A stretch of DNA of 64,000 bases from Pseudomonas mosselii (GTDB taxonomy: Bacteria; Pseudomonadota; Gammaproteobacteria; Pseudomonadales; Pseudomonadaceae): contig NZ_VAUO01000007.1 in the NCBI RefSeq assembly GCF_005796105.1, positions 186,001 through 250,000 on the forward strand. Direction: 5' to 3'. Both the position numbers and the translations under genes were made by a program. The notes under the pieces were generated by a model. It was not told where the DNA came from and searched no databases. It worked only from the letters and a program-made list of their open reading frames with translations. How positions within the stretch are numbered: the stretch's first letter is position 1; each line of letters starts with the position of its first letter. Below, one piece after another: positions 18,243 to 27,258 of this stretch.

Positions 18243-19710
18243 TCGCAGCGCACCGCGCTACACCCTGTTCGGCCTTGCGATCATCGCGCTGGTGGTGGCC
18301 ATCGCCGTGCTGCTCGCACGTCCGGCCCAATCCGAAACCGCCGCACGCCCGGCCAATTCGCTGCAATCGCTGGCTGAGCTGGACGGCAAGGCCCCCAGCC
18401 GGCGCCAGTTGAACATTCAGCACTGGACCACTGCCGAAGGCGCCCGCGTACTGTTCGTCGAAGCCCACGAATTGCCGATGTTCGACCTGCGCCTGACCTT
18501 CGCTGCCGGCAGCAGCCAGGACGGCGGAAGCCCCGGCCTGGCGACCCTGACCAACGCCATGCTCAACGAAGGCGTGGCCGGCAAGGATGTCACCGCCATC
18601 GCCGAAGGGTTCGAGGGCTTGGGCGCGGACTTTGGCAACGGCTCCTACCGCGACATGGCCGTCGCCTCGCTGCGCAGCCTCAGCGCCGCCGACAAGCGCG
18701 AGCCGGCGCTCAAACTGTTCACCGACGTGGTCGGCAAGCCGACCTTCCCGCAAGAGGCGCTGGCCCGCATCAAGAACCAGTTGCTGGCTGGCTTCGAGTA
18801 CGAGAAGCAGAACCCGGGCAAGATCGGTAGCAAGGCGCTGTTCGCCAAGCTGTACGGCGAGCACCCCTACGCCCACCCCAGCGATGGCACCGCACAAAGC
18901 CTCCCCGGCATCACCCTGGAGCAGCTGCGCGCCTTCCACGCCAAGGCCTACGCCGCCGGCAACACGGTGATTGCCCTGGTCGGCGACCTCAGCCGCGACG
19001 AAGCCGAGGCCATCGCCGCCCAGGTGTCCGCCGGCCTGCCCAAAGGCCAGGCCCTTGCCAAGCCCGTGCAGCCAGTCGAGCCCAAACCGGGCGCCACCCA
19101 CATCGACTTCCCGAGCAAGCAGACCCACCTGATGCTGGCCGAGCTGGGCATCGACCGTAACGATCCAGACTGGGCGGCCCTTTCGCTGGGCAACCAGATC
19201 CTCGGCGGCGGCGCCTTCGGCACACGCCTTATGAGCGAAGTCCGCGAAAAACGCGGCCTCACCTACGGTGTGTACTCGGTATTCAGCCCGATGCAGGTAC
19301 GCGGCCCGTTCATGATCAACCTGCAGACCCGCGCCGAGTTGAGCGAAGGCACCCTCACGCTGGTCAAGGACATCCTCACCGACTACCTGAAGACCGGCCC
19401 GACGCAACAGGAGCTGGATGACGCCAAGCGCGAACTGGCCGGTAGCTTCCCGCTTTCTAACGCCAGCAACTCGAGCATCGTCGGTCAGCTCGGCGCCATC
19501 GGTTTCTACAACCTGCCCCTGAGCTGGCTGGAAGACTTCATGCAGCAATCCCAGGCGCTGACCGTCGAGCAGGTGAAAGCGGCCATGAACAAACACCTGG
19601 CGGCCGACAAGCTGGTGATCGTCACCGTTGGCCCGAAGGTCGAGCAAAAGCCGCTGCCAGCCCCCACTGACAAACCCGCCGAGCAACCCCTCGGCGTTCC
19701 GGAGCACTGA
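18235..19710 (+). CDS. M16 peptidase-like partner without zinc ligands, membrane-anchored
   Basis: A 491-residue M16-family protein. A hydrophobic segment at about residues 10-29 looks like an uncleaved anchor or signal. Where the active partner has HxxEH, this one reads LATLTNAMLNEG, so zinc cannot be bound in the usual way. The R/Y substrate-binding region is retained in GTRLMSEVREKRGLTYGVYS. In heterodimeric M16 enzymes one chain supplies zinc and the other the R/Y residues, which suits this pair. It overlaps the upstream gene by 8 bases and meets rsmD at its stop. Confidence 0.88.
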   Translation: MSDRSAPRYTLFGLAIIALVVAIAVLLARPAQSETAARPANSLQSLAELDGKAPSRRQLNIQHWTTAEGARVLFVEAHELPMFDLRLTFAAGSSQDGGSPGLATLTNAMLNEGVAGKDVTAIAEGFEGLGADFGNGSYRDMAVASLRSLSAADKREPALKLFTDVVGKPTFPQEALARIKNQLLAGFEYEKQNPGKIGSKALFAKLYGEHPYAHPSDGTAQSLPGITLEQLRAFHAKAYAAGNTVIALVGDLSRDEAEAIAAQVSAGLPKGQALAKPVQPVEPKPGATHIDFPSKQTHLMLAELGIDRNDPDWAALSLGNQILGGGAFGTRLMSEVREKRGLTYGVYSVFSPMQVRGPFMINLQTRAELSEGTLTLVKDILTDYLKTGPTQQELDDAKRELAGSFPLSNASNSSIVGQLGAIGFYNLPLSWLEDFMQQSQALTVEQVKAAMNKHLAADKLVIVTVGPKVEQKPLPAPTDKPAEQPLGVPEH

Positions 19711-20303
19711 TGGCCAGACCGTCCACACCCACCCACGCCCCTAGCAAAGGGGCCGGGCACCTGCGCATCATCGCCGGCGAATGGCGCAGCCGCCGCCTGG
19801 CGGTGCCCGAGGGCGAAGGCCTGCGCCCGACCCCCGACCGCGTGCGCGAAACCCTGTTCAACTGGCTGGCGCCCTACATCGAAGGCGCCCAGGTACTCGA
19901 CGCCTTCAGCGGCAGCGGTGCACTGGTACTCGAAGCCCTGTCGCGCGGGGCAGAGAATGCCGTGGCCTTGGACAGCAATCCCGCAGCCATCGCCAACCTC
20001 AAGCACAACCTCGAATTGCTGCGCTGCCCGCGCGGGCAAATTCTGCAGACCGATGCACTGCGCTACCTGCAAGGCCCGACCAAGCAGCAGTTCGACGTGG
20101 TGTTCCTCGACCCGCCGTTCCACCAGGACCTGCTGGCCAACACCTGCAACCTGTTGGAGCAGGGGCTGTGGCTACGCGAACAGGCGTGGATCTACACCGA
20201 GAGCGAGGCCGCCCCTTCGTCGCTGGCGATGCCCGGCAACTGGCGCCTGCACCGCGAGAAAAAGACCGGCCAAGTGCACTACGCACTGTGGCAGCGCGGC
20301 TAA
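19710..20303 (+). CDS. rsmD: 16S rRNA (guanine966-N2)-methyltransferase RsmD
   Basis: A 197-residue methyltransferase modifying G966 of 16S rRNA during 30S assembly. The N-terminus has the RIIAGEWRSRRL strand and RPTPDRVRETLFNWL typical of RsmD; the SAM site is DAFSGSGALVLEALSRGA (about residues 65-82); the catalytic DPPF occurs at 134-137. The ATG overlaps the stop of the M16 partner gene by one base (TGATG), so it is expressed with the peptidases. In many bacteria rsmD lies near ftsY, as it does here. Confidence 0.95.
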   Translation: MARPSTPTHAPSKGAGHLRIIAGEWRSRRLAVPEGEGLRPTPDRVRETLFNWLAPYIEGAQVLDAFSGSGALVLEALSRGAENAVALDSNPAAIANLKHNLELLRCPRGQILQTDALRYLQGPTKQQFDVVFLDPPFHQDLLANTCNLLEQGLWLREQAWIYTESEAAPSSLAMPGNWRLHREKKTGQVHYALWQRG

Positions 20304-20315
20304 CATCTCGCGCAC

Positions 20316-20344
20316 AGCCTGCGGATAGATAGTTACCGCAGGCT
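20316..20344 (+). terminator. Hairpin after rsmD
   Basis: AGCCTGCGG (20316-20324) pairs with CCGCAGGCT (20336-20344), 11-base loop, no T-run. It sits 13 bases after the rsmD stop and 55 before the second M16 pair, so it may separate the two pairs or only attenuate. Confidence 0.5.
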
Positions 20345-20398
20345 ATCCCCCTGCATGACTGAGACTGCCTTCCGGTTTCCAATCGGAGCGCTCCAGTC

Positions 20399-21682
20399 AT
20401 GCCCACCCTCCCTCCTTCGGTGCAGTGCTTCACCCTGAGCAATGGCCTACGGGTCTACCTGCGCGAGGACCACCGCGCCCCGCTGATCAGCGCACAACTG
20501 TGGTACCACGTTGGCGCCAGCCATGAAACACCCGGCCAGACGGGCATTTCGCACCTGCTCGAACACTTGATGTTCGAGGGCAGCAGTAAACTCGCACCGG
20601 GCGAGTACTCGACCTTGATGACCCGCATCGGCGCCGAACCGAACGCGTTCACCACCCATGACGCGACCGTCTACCCGCTGACACTGCCCGCCAATCGCCT
20701 TGAAATCGGCCTCGAAGCCATGGCCGACGCGATGGCTAGCGCGAAGCTGGACCCCGCGCCATTCGGCCGCGAACGCAACGTGGTGATCGCCGAACGGCGC
20801 AGCGACATCGACAACTACCCGCTGGCGCGGGCCTTGGAACAGCACACCATCCTGGCCCATGGCAGCAGCCGTTACGCCAATCCGGTCATCGGTCATCTGG
20901 CCGACCTGCAACAGTTCACCGAAGCCAACGCCCGCGCCTGGTATCAGGCCTGGTACCGCCCCAACAACGCGAGCCTGGCGGTGGCCGGCGCCATCGACCT
21001 GGGTCATTTACGTAGCCTGGTGCAGCGCCACTTCGCAGCGATTGCAGCAGCGCCCTTACCGCCAACCCGTGCGCCACGAGCGGACATCGACCTTGCTCGA
21101 CGCAGCCAGACCCTGCGCCAAGCAGGCCTGCGCAGTGGCGTGCTGATGAGTTTCAACGTACCCAGCCACTGCACGGCCGCCAGTGCGGAGCTAACCCTCG
21201 CGCTAAGCCTGATACCGGACCTGCTCGGCGAAGGCCGCAGTGCTCGCCTCAAACGCCGGCTGATCTATCAAACACCGTTGCTGCAAGCCTTGTCGTGCCA
21301 ATACGACCCTCTCAAGCGGGGTGACACGTTGCTGCATGTCTACGCCTTCACTGCCGACACCACCACGCCAGAGGCGGCTGCCGAGCGCCTTCTCGACGAG
21401 ATCGAGGCACTGGGGCGAAGCGCGCCGTTGCCCGAAGAGCTGGAGCGCGCCAAGGCTCGCCTGCGCGCAAGACAGGTATTTGCCAGGGACGATATCGCCG
21501 ACCAGGCGCACGCCATCGGCCAGCGCGCCGCCATCGGCCTGGCCCCTGCCCTGATGGACCACGAACAGCAAGCCGTGGAGGCCGTAAGCGCCGAACAGGT
21601 GCGCCAGGCGGCAGCGCTGTACCTCACCGCCCAGCGCGTCACCATCACCTTCATGCACGACGAGAACGACGCCGATGAATGA
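20399..21682 (+). CDS. Cytoplasmic M16 peptidase, catalytic member of the second pair
   Basis: A 427-residue M16 peptidase closely related to the exported one at 16887-18242; the two align without gaps from the NGL(K/R)V strand through the zinc site. The zinc motif is HLLEH (His52, Glu55, His56) and the third ligand lies in VVIAERRS. No signal peptide is present: the protein begins MPTLPPSVQCFTLSNGL, right at the domain. It is therefore predicted to act in the cytoplasm. The next gene overlaps by 8 bases and encodes the zinc-less partner. Confidence 0.87.
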   Translation: MPTLPPSVQCFTLSNGLRVYLREDHRAPLISAQLWYHVGASHETPGQTGISHLLEHLMFEGSSKLAPGEYSTLMTRIGAEPNAFTTHDATVYPLTLPANRLEIGLEAMADAMASAKLDPAPFGRERNVVIAERRSDIDNYPLARALEQHTILAHGSSRYANPVIGHLADLQQFTEANARAWYQAWYRPNNASLAVAGAIDLGHLRSLVQRHFAAIAAAPLPPTRAPRADIDLARRSQTLRQAGLRSGVLMSFNVPSHCTAASAELTLALSLIPDLLGEGRSARLKRRLIYQTPLLQALSCQYDPLKRGDTLLHVYAFTADTTTPEAAAERLLDEIEALGRSAPLPEELERAKARLRARQVFARDDIADQAHAIGQRAAIGLAPALMDHEQQAVEAVSAEQVRQAAALYLTAQRVTITFMHDENDADE

Positions 21683-23012
21683 CCTCAACGTCCCAAGCCG
21701 CCTGCTGAGCGCCCAGGGCCTGGACCTGGATGAGCCCCTGCAGATCGCCACCCAGGTCCAGTCATGGAAGACCCAGGCCAATACCCGCGTCCGGTTCGTC
21801 GAGTCGCATGGGCTGCCGATGGTCGATCTGGTCCTGCGCTTTCGCGCCGGCAGCGTCCAGGATGGTCCCCAGAGCGGTCTGGCAGCACTGACGCTTTACA
21901 ACCTCGACAAAGGCAGCGCCGGCCTGAGCGCCGACGAGCATGCCCTGCGCCTTGAACGGCTTGGAGCAGTAGTCGATAAGCGCGTGCGCCTGGATTACGC
22001 ACAGTTGAGCCTACGCAGCCTAAGCAGCCCGGACCTGCTGGTCCCCGCAATGGCCTTGTTCACGGACCTGGCTGCCCGCCCCGACTTCCCGGCCCTGGCG
22101 CTGGAAACCGTCAAAAGCCAGTTGCTCGCCAATCACGCCAGCCTCCGGACCCACACGCAATCCAGGGTGAGCAGCGAAATCTACCGGCATCTGTTCAAGG
22201 GGCACCCCTACGGCATTCCCGAAGGCAGCACCCCAGAGAGCGTTGCCGCCATCGATACCGACAACCTTCGGGCCTTCCATCGAAAAGCTTTTTCGGCCAA
22301 CAACCTGGAAATGGTCATGGTCGGCGACCTGTCGCGCGCGCAAGCCGAGGCGATCGCCGAACAGATCAGCCAAGCCCTGCCACAGAACTGGGCGGCGATC
22401 GAGTTGCCCGCTCCGCCACCCGCACAGCCGGCCAGAATTCACATTGAACAGAGCGGCGCGGGCAACACGTTGGCGATGGCCCTGCCACTTTCGATACCGG
22501 TGAATACACCGGATTACCTGAGGCTGGTGCTGGCCAACGAGGTACTCGGCAGCGGCCCGGAAAGTCGCCTGATGCAGGTGCTGCGACAGCGCCATGGCCT
22601 GACCTACAATATCTCGTCACATCTGGTCCCATTGCAGACCGGTGGGCTGCTGCTGATCCAGTGGGAGGTGGCCTCGGCACACGTCGATGCCTCGCTCGCG
22701 CTGGTACGCCAGACCTTGGAAGCCTTCTACCAGCAAGGTCCCACGCTGGCCGAGCTGCACTTCGCCCGCCAGCAAATCGCCGGCCAGTGGGTACGCGGTG
22801 TCGCGCAGAACCAACGCCTGGCCAGCATACTGGCTGAACAGGCTCAATTGGGCCTGGCCGATGACTACCTGAACACCTACCTGCCATGCCTGGGCGCAAT
22901 CGATACCCGGGAGGTGCGCGAGCTGACCCAATTCAACGTCGACCTGACCCGCCAGGTCGTAGCCAGCGTTGGCCCGGCCGTTGCGCAAATGCCCCTGCCA
23001 TCGACCGACTAA
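21675..23012 (+). CDS. M16 peptidase-like partner without zinc ligands, cytoplasmic
   Basis: A 445-residue M16-family protein lacking HxxEH (the equivalent region reads LAALTLYNLDKG). The C-terminal half keeps the R/Y substrate region as ESRLMQVLRQRHGLTYNISS. There is no signal peptide or membrane helix. It parallels the 18235-19710 protein but is more diverged and lacks the anchor. The start overlaps the catalytic gene by 8 bases, the same architecture as the first pair, which suggests duplication of the whole pair followed by loss of the export signals, or the reverse. Confidence 0.85.
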   Translation: MNDLNVPSRLLSAQGLDLDEPLQIATQVQSWKTQANTRVRFVESHGLPMVDLVLRFRAGSVQDGPQSGLAALTLYNLDKGSAGLSADEHALRLERLGAVVDKRVRLDYAQLSLRSLSSPDLLVPAMALFTDLAARPDFPALALETVKSQLLANHASLRTHTQSRVSSEIYRHLFKGHPYGIPEGSTPESVAAIDTDNLRAFHRKAFSANNLEMVMVGDLSRAQAEAIAEQISQALPQNWAAIELPAPPPAQPARIHIEQSGAGNTLAMALPLSIPVNTPDYLRLVLANEVLGSGPESRLMQVLRQRHGLTYNISSHLVPLQTGGLLLIQWEVASAHVDASLALVRQTLEAFYQQGPTLAELHFARQQIAGQWVRGVAQNQRLASILAEQAQLGLADDYLNTYLPCLGAIDTREVRELTQFNVDLTRQVVASVGPAVAQMPLPSTD

Positions 23013-23074
23013 TACGCAGGTACAGTGGCGGTGTTTCATGGCACTCTAGGCGTGCACATCAAGAGTCGCCCAGC

Positions 23075-24067
23075 ATGCCCAGCCTCACCGCCACGTTCCG
23101 CCCGGCCATCGGCCTGTCCAACCCGCATCTGCAGACCTTATGGGGGCCGCTGTGGCGCAAGTTACCCGCGCTCGAACGTACCCGTGAACGCCTGTGGCTG
23201 GGCGACGGCGACTTTATCGACCTCGACTGGCACGGACCTCATCAACCCGACGCGCCCTTGGTCGTGGTGCTGCATGGGTTGACCGGCTCGTCCAACTCGC
23301 CTTACGTCAAAGGTCTGCAACAGGCGCTGCACAGCCAGGGTTGGGCGAGCGTCGCGGTGAACTGGCGCGGCTGCTCGGGCGAGCCGAACAGGTTGGCGCG
23401 TAGCTACCACTCCGGCGCCAGCGACGACCTGGCCGAAATCCTCACCCACCTGCGCGCCCAGCGGCCGCTGGCACCGCTGTACGCGGTCGGCTATTCGCTG
23501 GGGGGCAATGTACTGCTCAAGTACCTGGGAGAAAGTGGTTCGGCCAGCCAGCTGCAAGCTGCCGTGGCAGTGTCGGTGCCGTTTCGCCTGGATCAGTGCG
23601 CCGACCGCATCGGACAGGGTTTCTCGAAGGTCTATCAGGCGCATTTCATGCGCGAGATGCTCACTTATGTCCAGGTCAAGCAACGCCACTTGCGCGCCCA
23701 GGGCCAACACGAGCGGCTGGCCGAACTCGAACGCCTGGGCCCGCTGCGCAACCTGCGCACGTTCTGGGACTTCGACGGCAAGGTCACGGCCCCGCTCAAT
23801 GGTTTCAGCGATGCTCACGATTATTACCGGCGCGCCTCAAGTCGTTATTACCTGGGCGAGAACCGCACGCCGACGCTGATCATTCAGTCCAGCGATGACC
23901 CGTTCGTGTTCGACCATAGCCTGCCCACAGCCGATGAACTGGCGCCACAGACCCAGTTCGAGTTGCACCGTCGCGGCGGGCATGTCGGGTTCGTCGAGGG
24001 CAGCCTGCGCAATCCAGGGTATTACCTGGAGCGGCGCATCCCACAGTGGCTGGTGCAAGGGCTCTAG
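23075..24067 (+). CDS. YheT-type alpha/beta hydrolase
   Basis: A 330-residue hydrolase of the YheT/ABHD1-3-like group (COG0429 type). It begins with NPHLQTLWGPLWRK, a family hallmark. HGLTGSSNSPYV forms the oxyanion region, the nucleophile Ser141 sits in GYSLGGNVL, and the late Asp (SSDDPFV) and His (RRGGHVGFVEG) complete the triad. Substrates are uncertain; eukaryotic relatives act on lipid esters. I start at ATG 23075, where similarity to the family begins; the frame is open upstream into the M16 gene but that part is shadow. Confidence 0.9.
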   Translation: MPSLTATFRPAIGLSNPHLQTLWGPLWRKLPALERTRERLWLGDGDFIDLDWHGPHQPDAPLVVVLHGLTGSSNSPYVKGLQQALHSQGWASVAVNWRGCSGEPNRLARSYHSGASDDLAEILTHLRAQRPLAPLYAVGYSLGGNVLLKYLGESGSASQLQAAVAVSVPFRLDQCADRIGQGFSKVYQAHFMREMLTYVQVKQRHLRAQGQHERLAELERLGPLRNLRTFWDFDGKVTAPLNGFSDAHDYYRRASSRYYLGENRTPTLIIQSSDDPFVFDHSLPTADELAPQTQFELHRRGGHVGFVEGSLRNPGYYLERRIPQWLVQGL

Positions 24068-24088
24068 CCACGCGCCGGGCGCTACCGC

Positions 24089-24943
24089 TCAGTCGCCGGT
24101 CGCCACCGTATGCGCCGGATCATTGATCCACTCACTCCAGGACCCCGCATACAAGCGCCCCAACGGATACCCGGCCAACGCCAGGGCGAACAGGTTGTGA
24201 CAGGCAGTCACCCCGGAACCGCAGTACGCCACCAATTGCTCCGGCGCACGACCGGCAAGCGTTGCCGCGAAACGCTGCTGCAACTGGGCAACCGGCAAGA
24301 AGCGGCCATCCACGCCCAGGTTGTCGGTGAACGCCGCACACTGCGCCCCGGGGATATGCCCGGCTACCGGGTCGATTGGCTCGACCTCACCACGAAAACG
24401 CGGCAGGGCCCGGGCATCGAGCAGGGTCAGTGCCGGATCGTCCAAGCGCTTGGCCAGATGCCGGGCATCGATCAACATCGTCATGTCTGGCGCGCCGCTG
24501 AAATTGCCCTCGCGCTTGGGCGGCGGGTCCAGGCTCAGCGGCAGGTGCGCCGCGTGCCAGGCCTTGAGGCCACCGTCCAGAATAGACACTGCGCTGCGCT
24601 TGCCCAGCCACATCAGCAGCCACCAGGCGCGGGCCGCGAAAGCGCCGGGTCCATCGTCGTACAGCACCACTTCACTGTCGTTATCCACGCCCCACTCGCG
24701 CAGGCGCTCAACCAACCGCTTGGGCTCCGGCAGCGGGTGCCGACCAGTGTGCCCCTTGATCACGGGCCCACTCAGGTCACGTTCCAGGTCGGCGAAATGC
24801 GCACCGGCAATATGCCCCAAGGCATAGCTGCGCTGGCCGTAGTCGACATCCTCCAGGGCAAAGCGACAATCGAGGACCACCAGACCCGGCGCGTCCAGAC
24901 GCTCGGCCAGCTGTTGCGGGGTGATCAGTTGCGCAAGGGGCAT
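24089..24943 (-). CDS. sseA: 3-mercaptopyruvate sulfurtransferase
   Basis: A 284-residue two-domain rhodanese. The N-terminal domain (about 1-135) is structural; the C-terminal domain holds the active-site loop CGSGVTAC with Cys241. That loop is the mercaptopyruvate type (CGSGVT) rather than the thiosulfate type (CRKGVT). LDCRF, GHIAGAHFADLERDLSG and HIPGAQ are shared landmarks. It transfers sulfur from 3-mercaptopyruvate to cyanide or thiols. AGGAG precedes ATG 24943. It follows the TetR gene by 36 bases on the same strand, though a functional link to it is not evident. Confidence 0.92.
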   Translation of the reverse strand: MPLAQLITPQQLAERLDAPGLVVLDCRFALEDVDYGQRSYALGHIAGAHFADLERDLSGPVIKGHTGRHPLPEPKRLVERLREWGVDNDSEVVLYDDGPGAFAARAWWLLMWLGKRSAVSILDGGLKAWHAAHLPLSLDPPPKREGNFSGAPDMTMLIDARHLAKRLDDPALTLLDARALPRFRGEVEPIDPVAGHIPGAQCAAFTDNLGVDGRFLPVAQLQQRFAATLAGRAPEQLVAYCGSGVTACHNLFALALAGYPLGRLYAGSWSEWINDPAHTVATGD

Positions 24944-24979
24944 GACAATCTCCTGATGGTTGCTTGCGAAGGCGCAGGC

Positions 24980-25645
24980 TTAACGCTCCAACGCCTGGTT
25001 GAACGGTACGTGGAACTCGCCACACAAGGCGTCTACCGCCGCACGCGAGGTGGGGGTGACGAAACCCTGCTCCAGCACCAGTACTTGATAGACGCCACGC
25101 TTGAACGCTTCTTCCCCCAAGTGCGCCGAGTGCTCGCGGGTGGTGCTGAGAAAACGCACCCAGGAGGTCAGTACGATCCAGGCGTTGATGGTCAGCGATT
25201 CGATCTGCGCAGCGTCCATCGCCAGGATGCCGGCCTCGACGAACCCCCGGTATATCGCCTGGCCCTGCTGCAAGCAGCGCTGCGAGAAGCGCCGGTAACG
25301 CCCTGCGAGTTCGGGGTCGCTGTCCAGCAAGTGCTCCAGGTCGCGGTGCAGGAAACGGTAGTTCCACATCGCCGCCAGCAACGCCTTCAAGTAGAAGCGC
25401 TTGTCCTCGACGGTGATCGGGCGGCCCTGGGGCGGGCGCAGAAAGCTGTCGACCAACGCCTCGTACTGACTGAACAGCACGGCGATGATCGCCTGCTTGT
25501 TGGGGAAGTGGTAGTACAGGTTGCCGGGCGAGATTTCCAGGTGCGCGGCAATGTGATTGGTGCTGACGCTTCGCTCGCCCTGCTGGTTGAACAGCTCCAG
25601 GCTGCTCTGCACGATGCGCTCTTGGGTCTTCATGCGCGGGGCCAT
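24980..25645 (-). CDS. laoR: TetR family regulator, LaoR type
   Basis: A 221-residue TetR repressor. The helix-turn-helix is in the first 50 residues (GERSVSTNHIAAHLEISPGNLYYHF), followed by a TetR_C-like ligand domain typical of the subgroup with NKQAIIAVLF. It is divergent from the aldehyde dehydrogenase/GMC operon. The same four-gene layout in P. aeruginosa (PA0364-PA0367) is the LaoABCR system, in which LaoR represses long-chain alcohol oxidation genes. I assign the name on that synteny. GGAG lies 6 bases before ATG 25645; an ATG at 25633 is an alternative. Confidence 0.8.
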   Translation of the reverse strand: MAPRMKTQERIVQSSLELFNQQGERSVSTNHIAAHLEISPGNLYYHFPNKQAIIAVLFSQYEALVDSFLRPPQGRPITVEDKRFYLKALLAAMWNYRFLHRDLEHLLDSDPELAGRYRRFSQRCLQQGQAIYRGFVEAGILAMDAAQIESLTINAWIVLTSWVRFLSTTREHSAHLGEEAFKRGVYQVLVLEQGFVTPTSRAAVDALCGEFHVPFNQALER

Positions 25646-25771
25646 GCTCAGCTCCAGTCTCCGGGCTTCATAAAGATGGGCGCATCATACGATCTGCGGC
25701 CGGGGGCGTCAGGTCAAAGCTGCGCAAATGTCCGCTGATCTGGCACAAAAAGCGCTCACGGGATGACGAAT

Positions 25772-25787
25772 TAGAGTATAGGCTCTA
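25772..25787. promoter_or_regulatory. Candidate LaoR operator
   Basis: TAGAG (25772-25776) and CTCTA (25783-25787) form an inverted repeat with spacer TATAGG. With one extra base the symmetry extends to GAATTAGAG/CTCTATTC. It lies 28 bases before the dehydrogenase start and overlaps a possible -10 (TATAGG), a good place for a TetR repressor. Inference only. Confidence 0.4.
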
Positions 25788-25814
25788 TTCATTCTTCACC
25801 CCGGTGCCCACGCC

Positions 25815-27245
25815 ATGACCTCGACTGCCCACCTGCCTGTACGCTCTTCGGACCTCGCCGTTGAAACGGTGTTCGCCGAACAGCGCCAGGCTTTCGCCCG
25901 CCACCCCATGCCACCCGCCGCGCAGCGTCGGCAGTGGCTGAAAAGCCTGCGCGAGGCGCTGCTGGACGGGCAGCAGGCCCTAATCGAGGCCATCGATGCT
26001 GATTTTCAGGGGCGCAGCCGCGACGAAACCCTACTGGCCGAGCTACTGCCGTCGGTGCAAGGGCTACGCCACGCCGAACGCCATCTGCAACGCTGGATGC
26101 GCCCAGCCCGGCGCCGCGCAGGGCTGGCCTTCCAGCCCGCCCGTGCGCGGGTGGAGTACCAGCCGCTGGGTGTGGTGGGGATCATCGTGCCGTGGAACTA
26201 CCCGTTGTTCCTGGCCATCGGCCCACTCACCTGCGCCCTGGCGGCTGGTAATCGGGTGATGCTCAAACTCAGCGAAGCCACGCCGGCCACCGGCGAAGCG
26301 CTCAAGGCACTGCTGGGGACGGTATTCCCGCAAGACCTGGTCAGCGTGGTCCTCGGAGACGTGGCGGTGGGCCAGGCCTTCGCTCGCCTGCCGTTCGATC
26401 ACCTGCTGTTCACCGGCGCCACCGGCATTGGTCGACAGGTGATGCTGGCAGCGGCGCAGAACCTTACCCCGGTCACCCTTGAATTGGGTGGCAAGTCCCC
26501 GGCCATCGTCTCGCAGGATGTCCCACTGGCCACGGTCGCCGAGCGTATCGCCTTCGGCAAGACCCTCAATGCCGGGCAGACCTGCGTCGCCCCAGATTAT
26601 GTACTAGTGCCCCGTGAGCGCCTGGGCGCGTTTGCCGAGGCCTACCGCCAGGCCGTGCAGCGGCTTTACCCGCGCATCGCCGACAATCCCGACTACAGCG
26701 CGATCATCAACCCGCGCCAGCACGAGCGCCTGCAACGCCTGCTGGACGATGCCCGTGAGCAGGGCGCCGAGGTGCTCGATCTGTACCCACACGAAGTCCG
26801 CCAGGGAAGGCGCCTGCCCCCGCACCTGTTGCTGGACGTCCACCCCCGTATGCAGGTCATGCAGGAAGAAATCTTCGGCCCGCTGTTGCCGCTGGTGCCC
26901 TATGACCACCTCGACCAGGCGCTGGACTACATCAACCAACGCCCTCGCCCCTTGGCGCTGTACTACTTTGGCTACGACCGCAGCGAGCAAGCGCGGGTGC
27001 TACGCGACACCCATTCTGGCGGTGTCTGCCTCAACGATACCCTGCTGCACGTGGCCCAGGACGACTTGCCGTTCGGCGGCATCGGCCCTTCCGGCATGGG
27101 CCACTACCACGGACGCGAAGGCTTCCAGACCTTCAGCAACGCCAAGGCGGTCCTGGCCAAGCAGCGCCTGAACGCTGCACGGCTGATCTACCCCCCCTAC
27201 GGCCGAGCCTTGCAGCGCCTGGTGCACAAGCTGTTCATCCGTTGA
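25815..27245 (+). CDS. laoC: Aldehyde dehydrogenase of the coniferyl-aldehyde type, LaoC
   Basis: A 476-residue NAD-dependent aldehyde dehydrogenase. The NAD region shows IVPWNYPLFLAIGP and FTGATGIGRQ; the general base is Glu223 in LELGGKSPA and the nucleophile Cys257 in AGQTCVAP. The C-terminus is hydrophobic and basic (YPPYGRALQRLVHKLF), like membrane-leaning family members. In the LaoABCR system of P. aeruginosa the homologue oxidises the long-chain aldehyde made by LaoA to the fatty acid. It is the first gene of a three-gene run (13 bases to the next). Confidence 0.88.
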   Translation: MTSTAHLPVRSSDLAVETVFAEQRQAFARHPMPPAAQRRQWLKSLREALLDGQQALIEAIDADFQGRSRDETLLAELLPSVQGLRHAERHLQRWMRPARRRAGLAFQPARARVEYQPLGVVGIIVPWNYPLFLAIGPLTCALAAGNRVMLKLSEATPATGEALKALLGTVFPQDLVSVVLGDVAVGQAFARLPFDHLLFTGATGIGRQVMLAAAQNLTPVTLELGGKSPAIVSQDVPLATVAERIAFGKTLNAGQTCVAPDYVLVPRERLGAFAEAYRQAVQRLYPRIADNPDYSAIINPRQHERLQRLLDDAREQGAEVLDLYPHEVRQGRRLPPHLLLDVHPRMQVMQEEIFGPLLPLVPYDHLDQALDYINQRPRPLALYYFGYDRSEQARVLRDTHSGGVCLNDTLLHVAQDDLPFGGIGPSGMGHYHGREGFQTFSNAKAVLAKQRLNAARLIYPPYGRALQRLVHKLFIR

Positions 27246-27258
27246 GCGGGGGGACTTC

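Noticed and set aside
25745..25760. Possible sigma-54 promoter (TGGCAC followed by GC at 10-base spacing) before laoC
   Set aside because: The -12 element lacks TTGC and the match is only partial. The -10-like TATAGG and the TetR repeat explain the region better.
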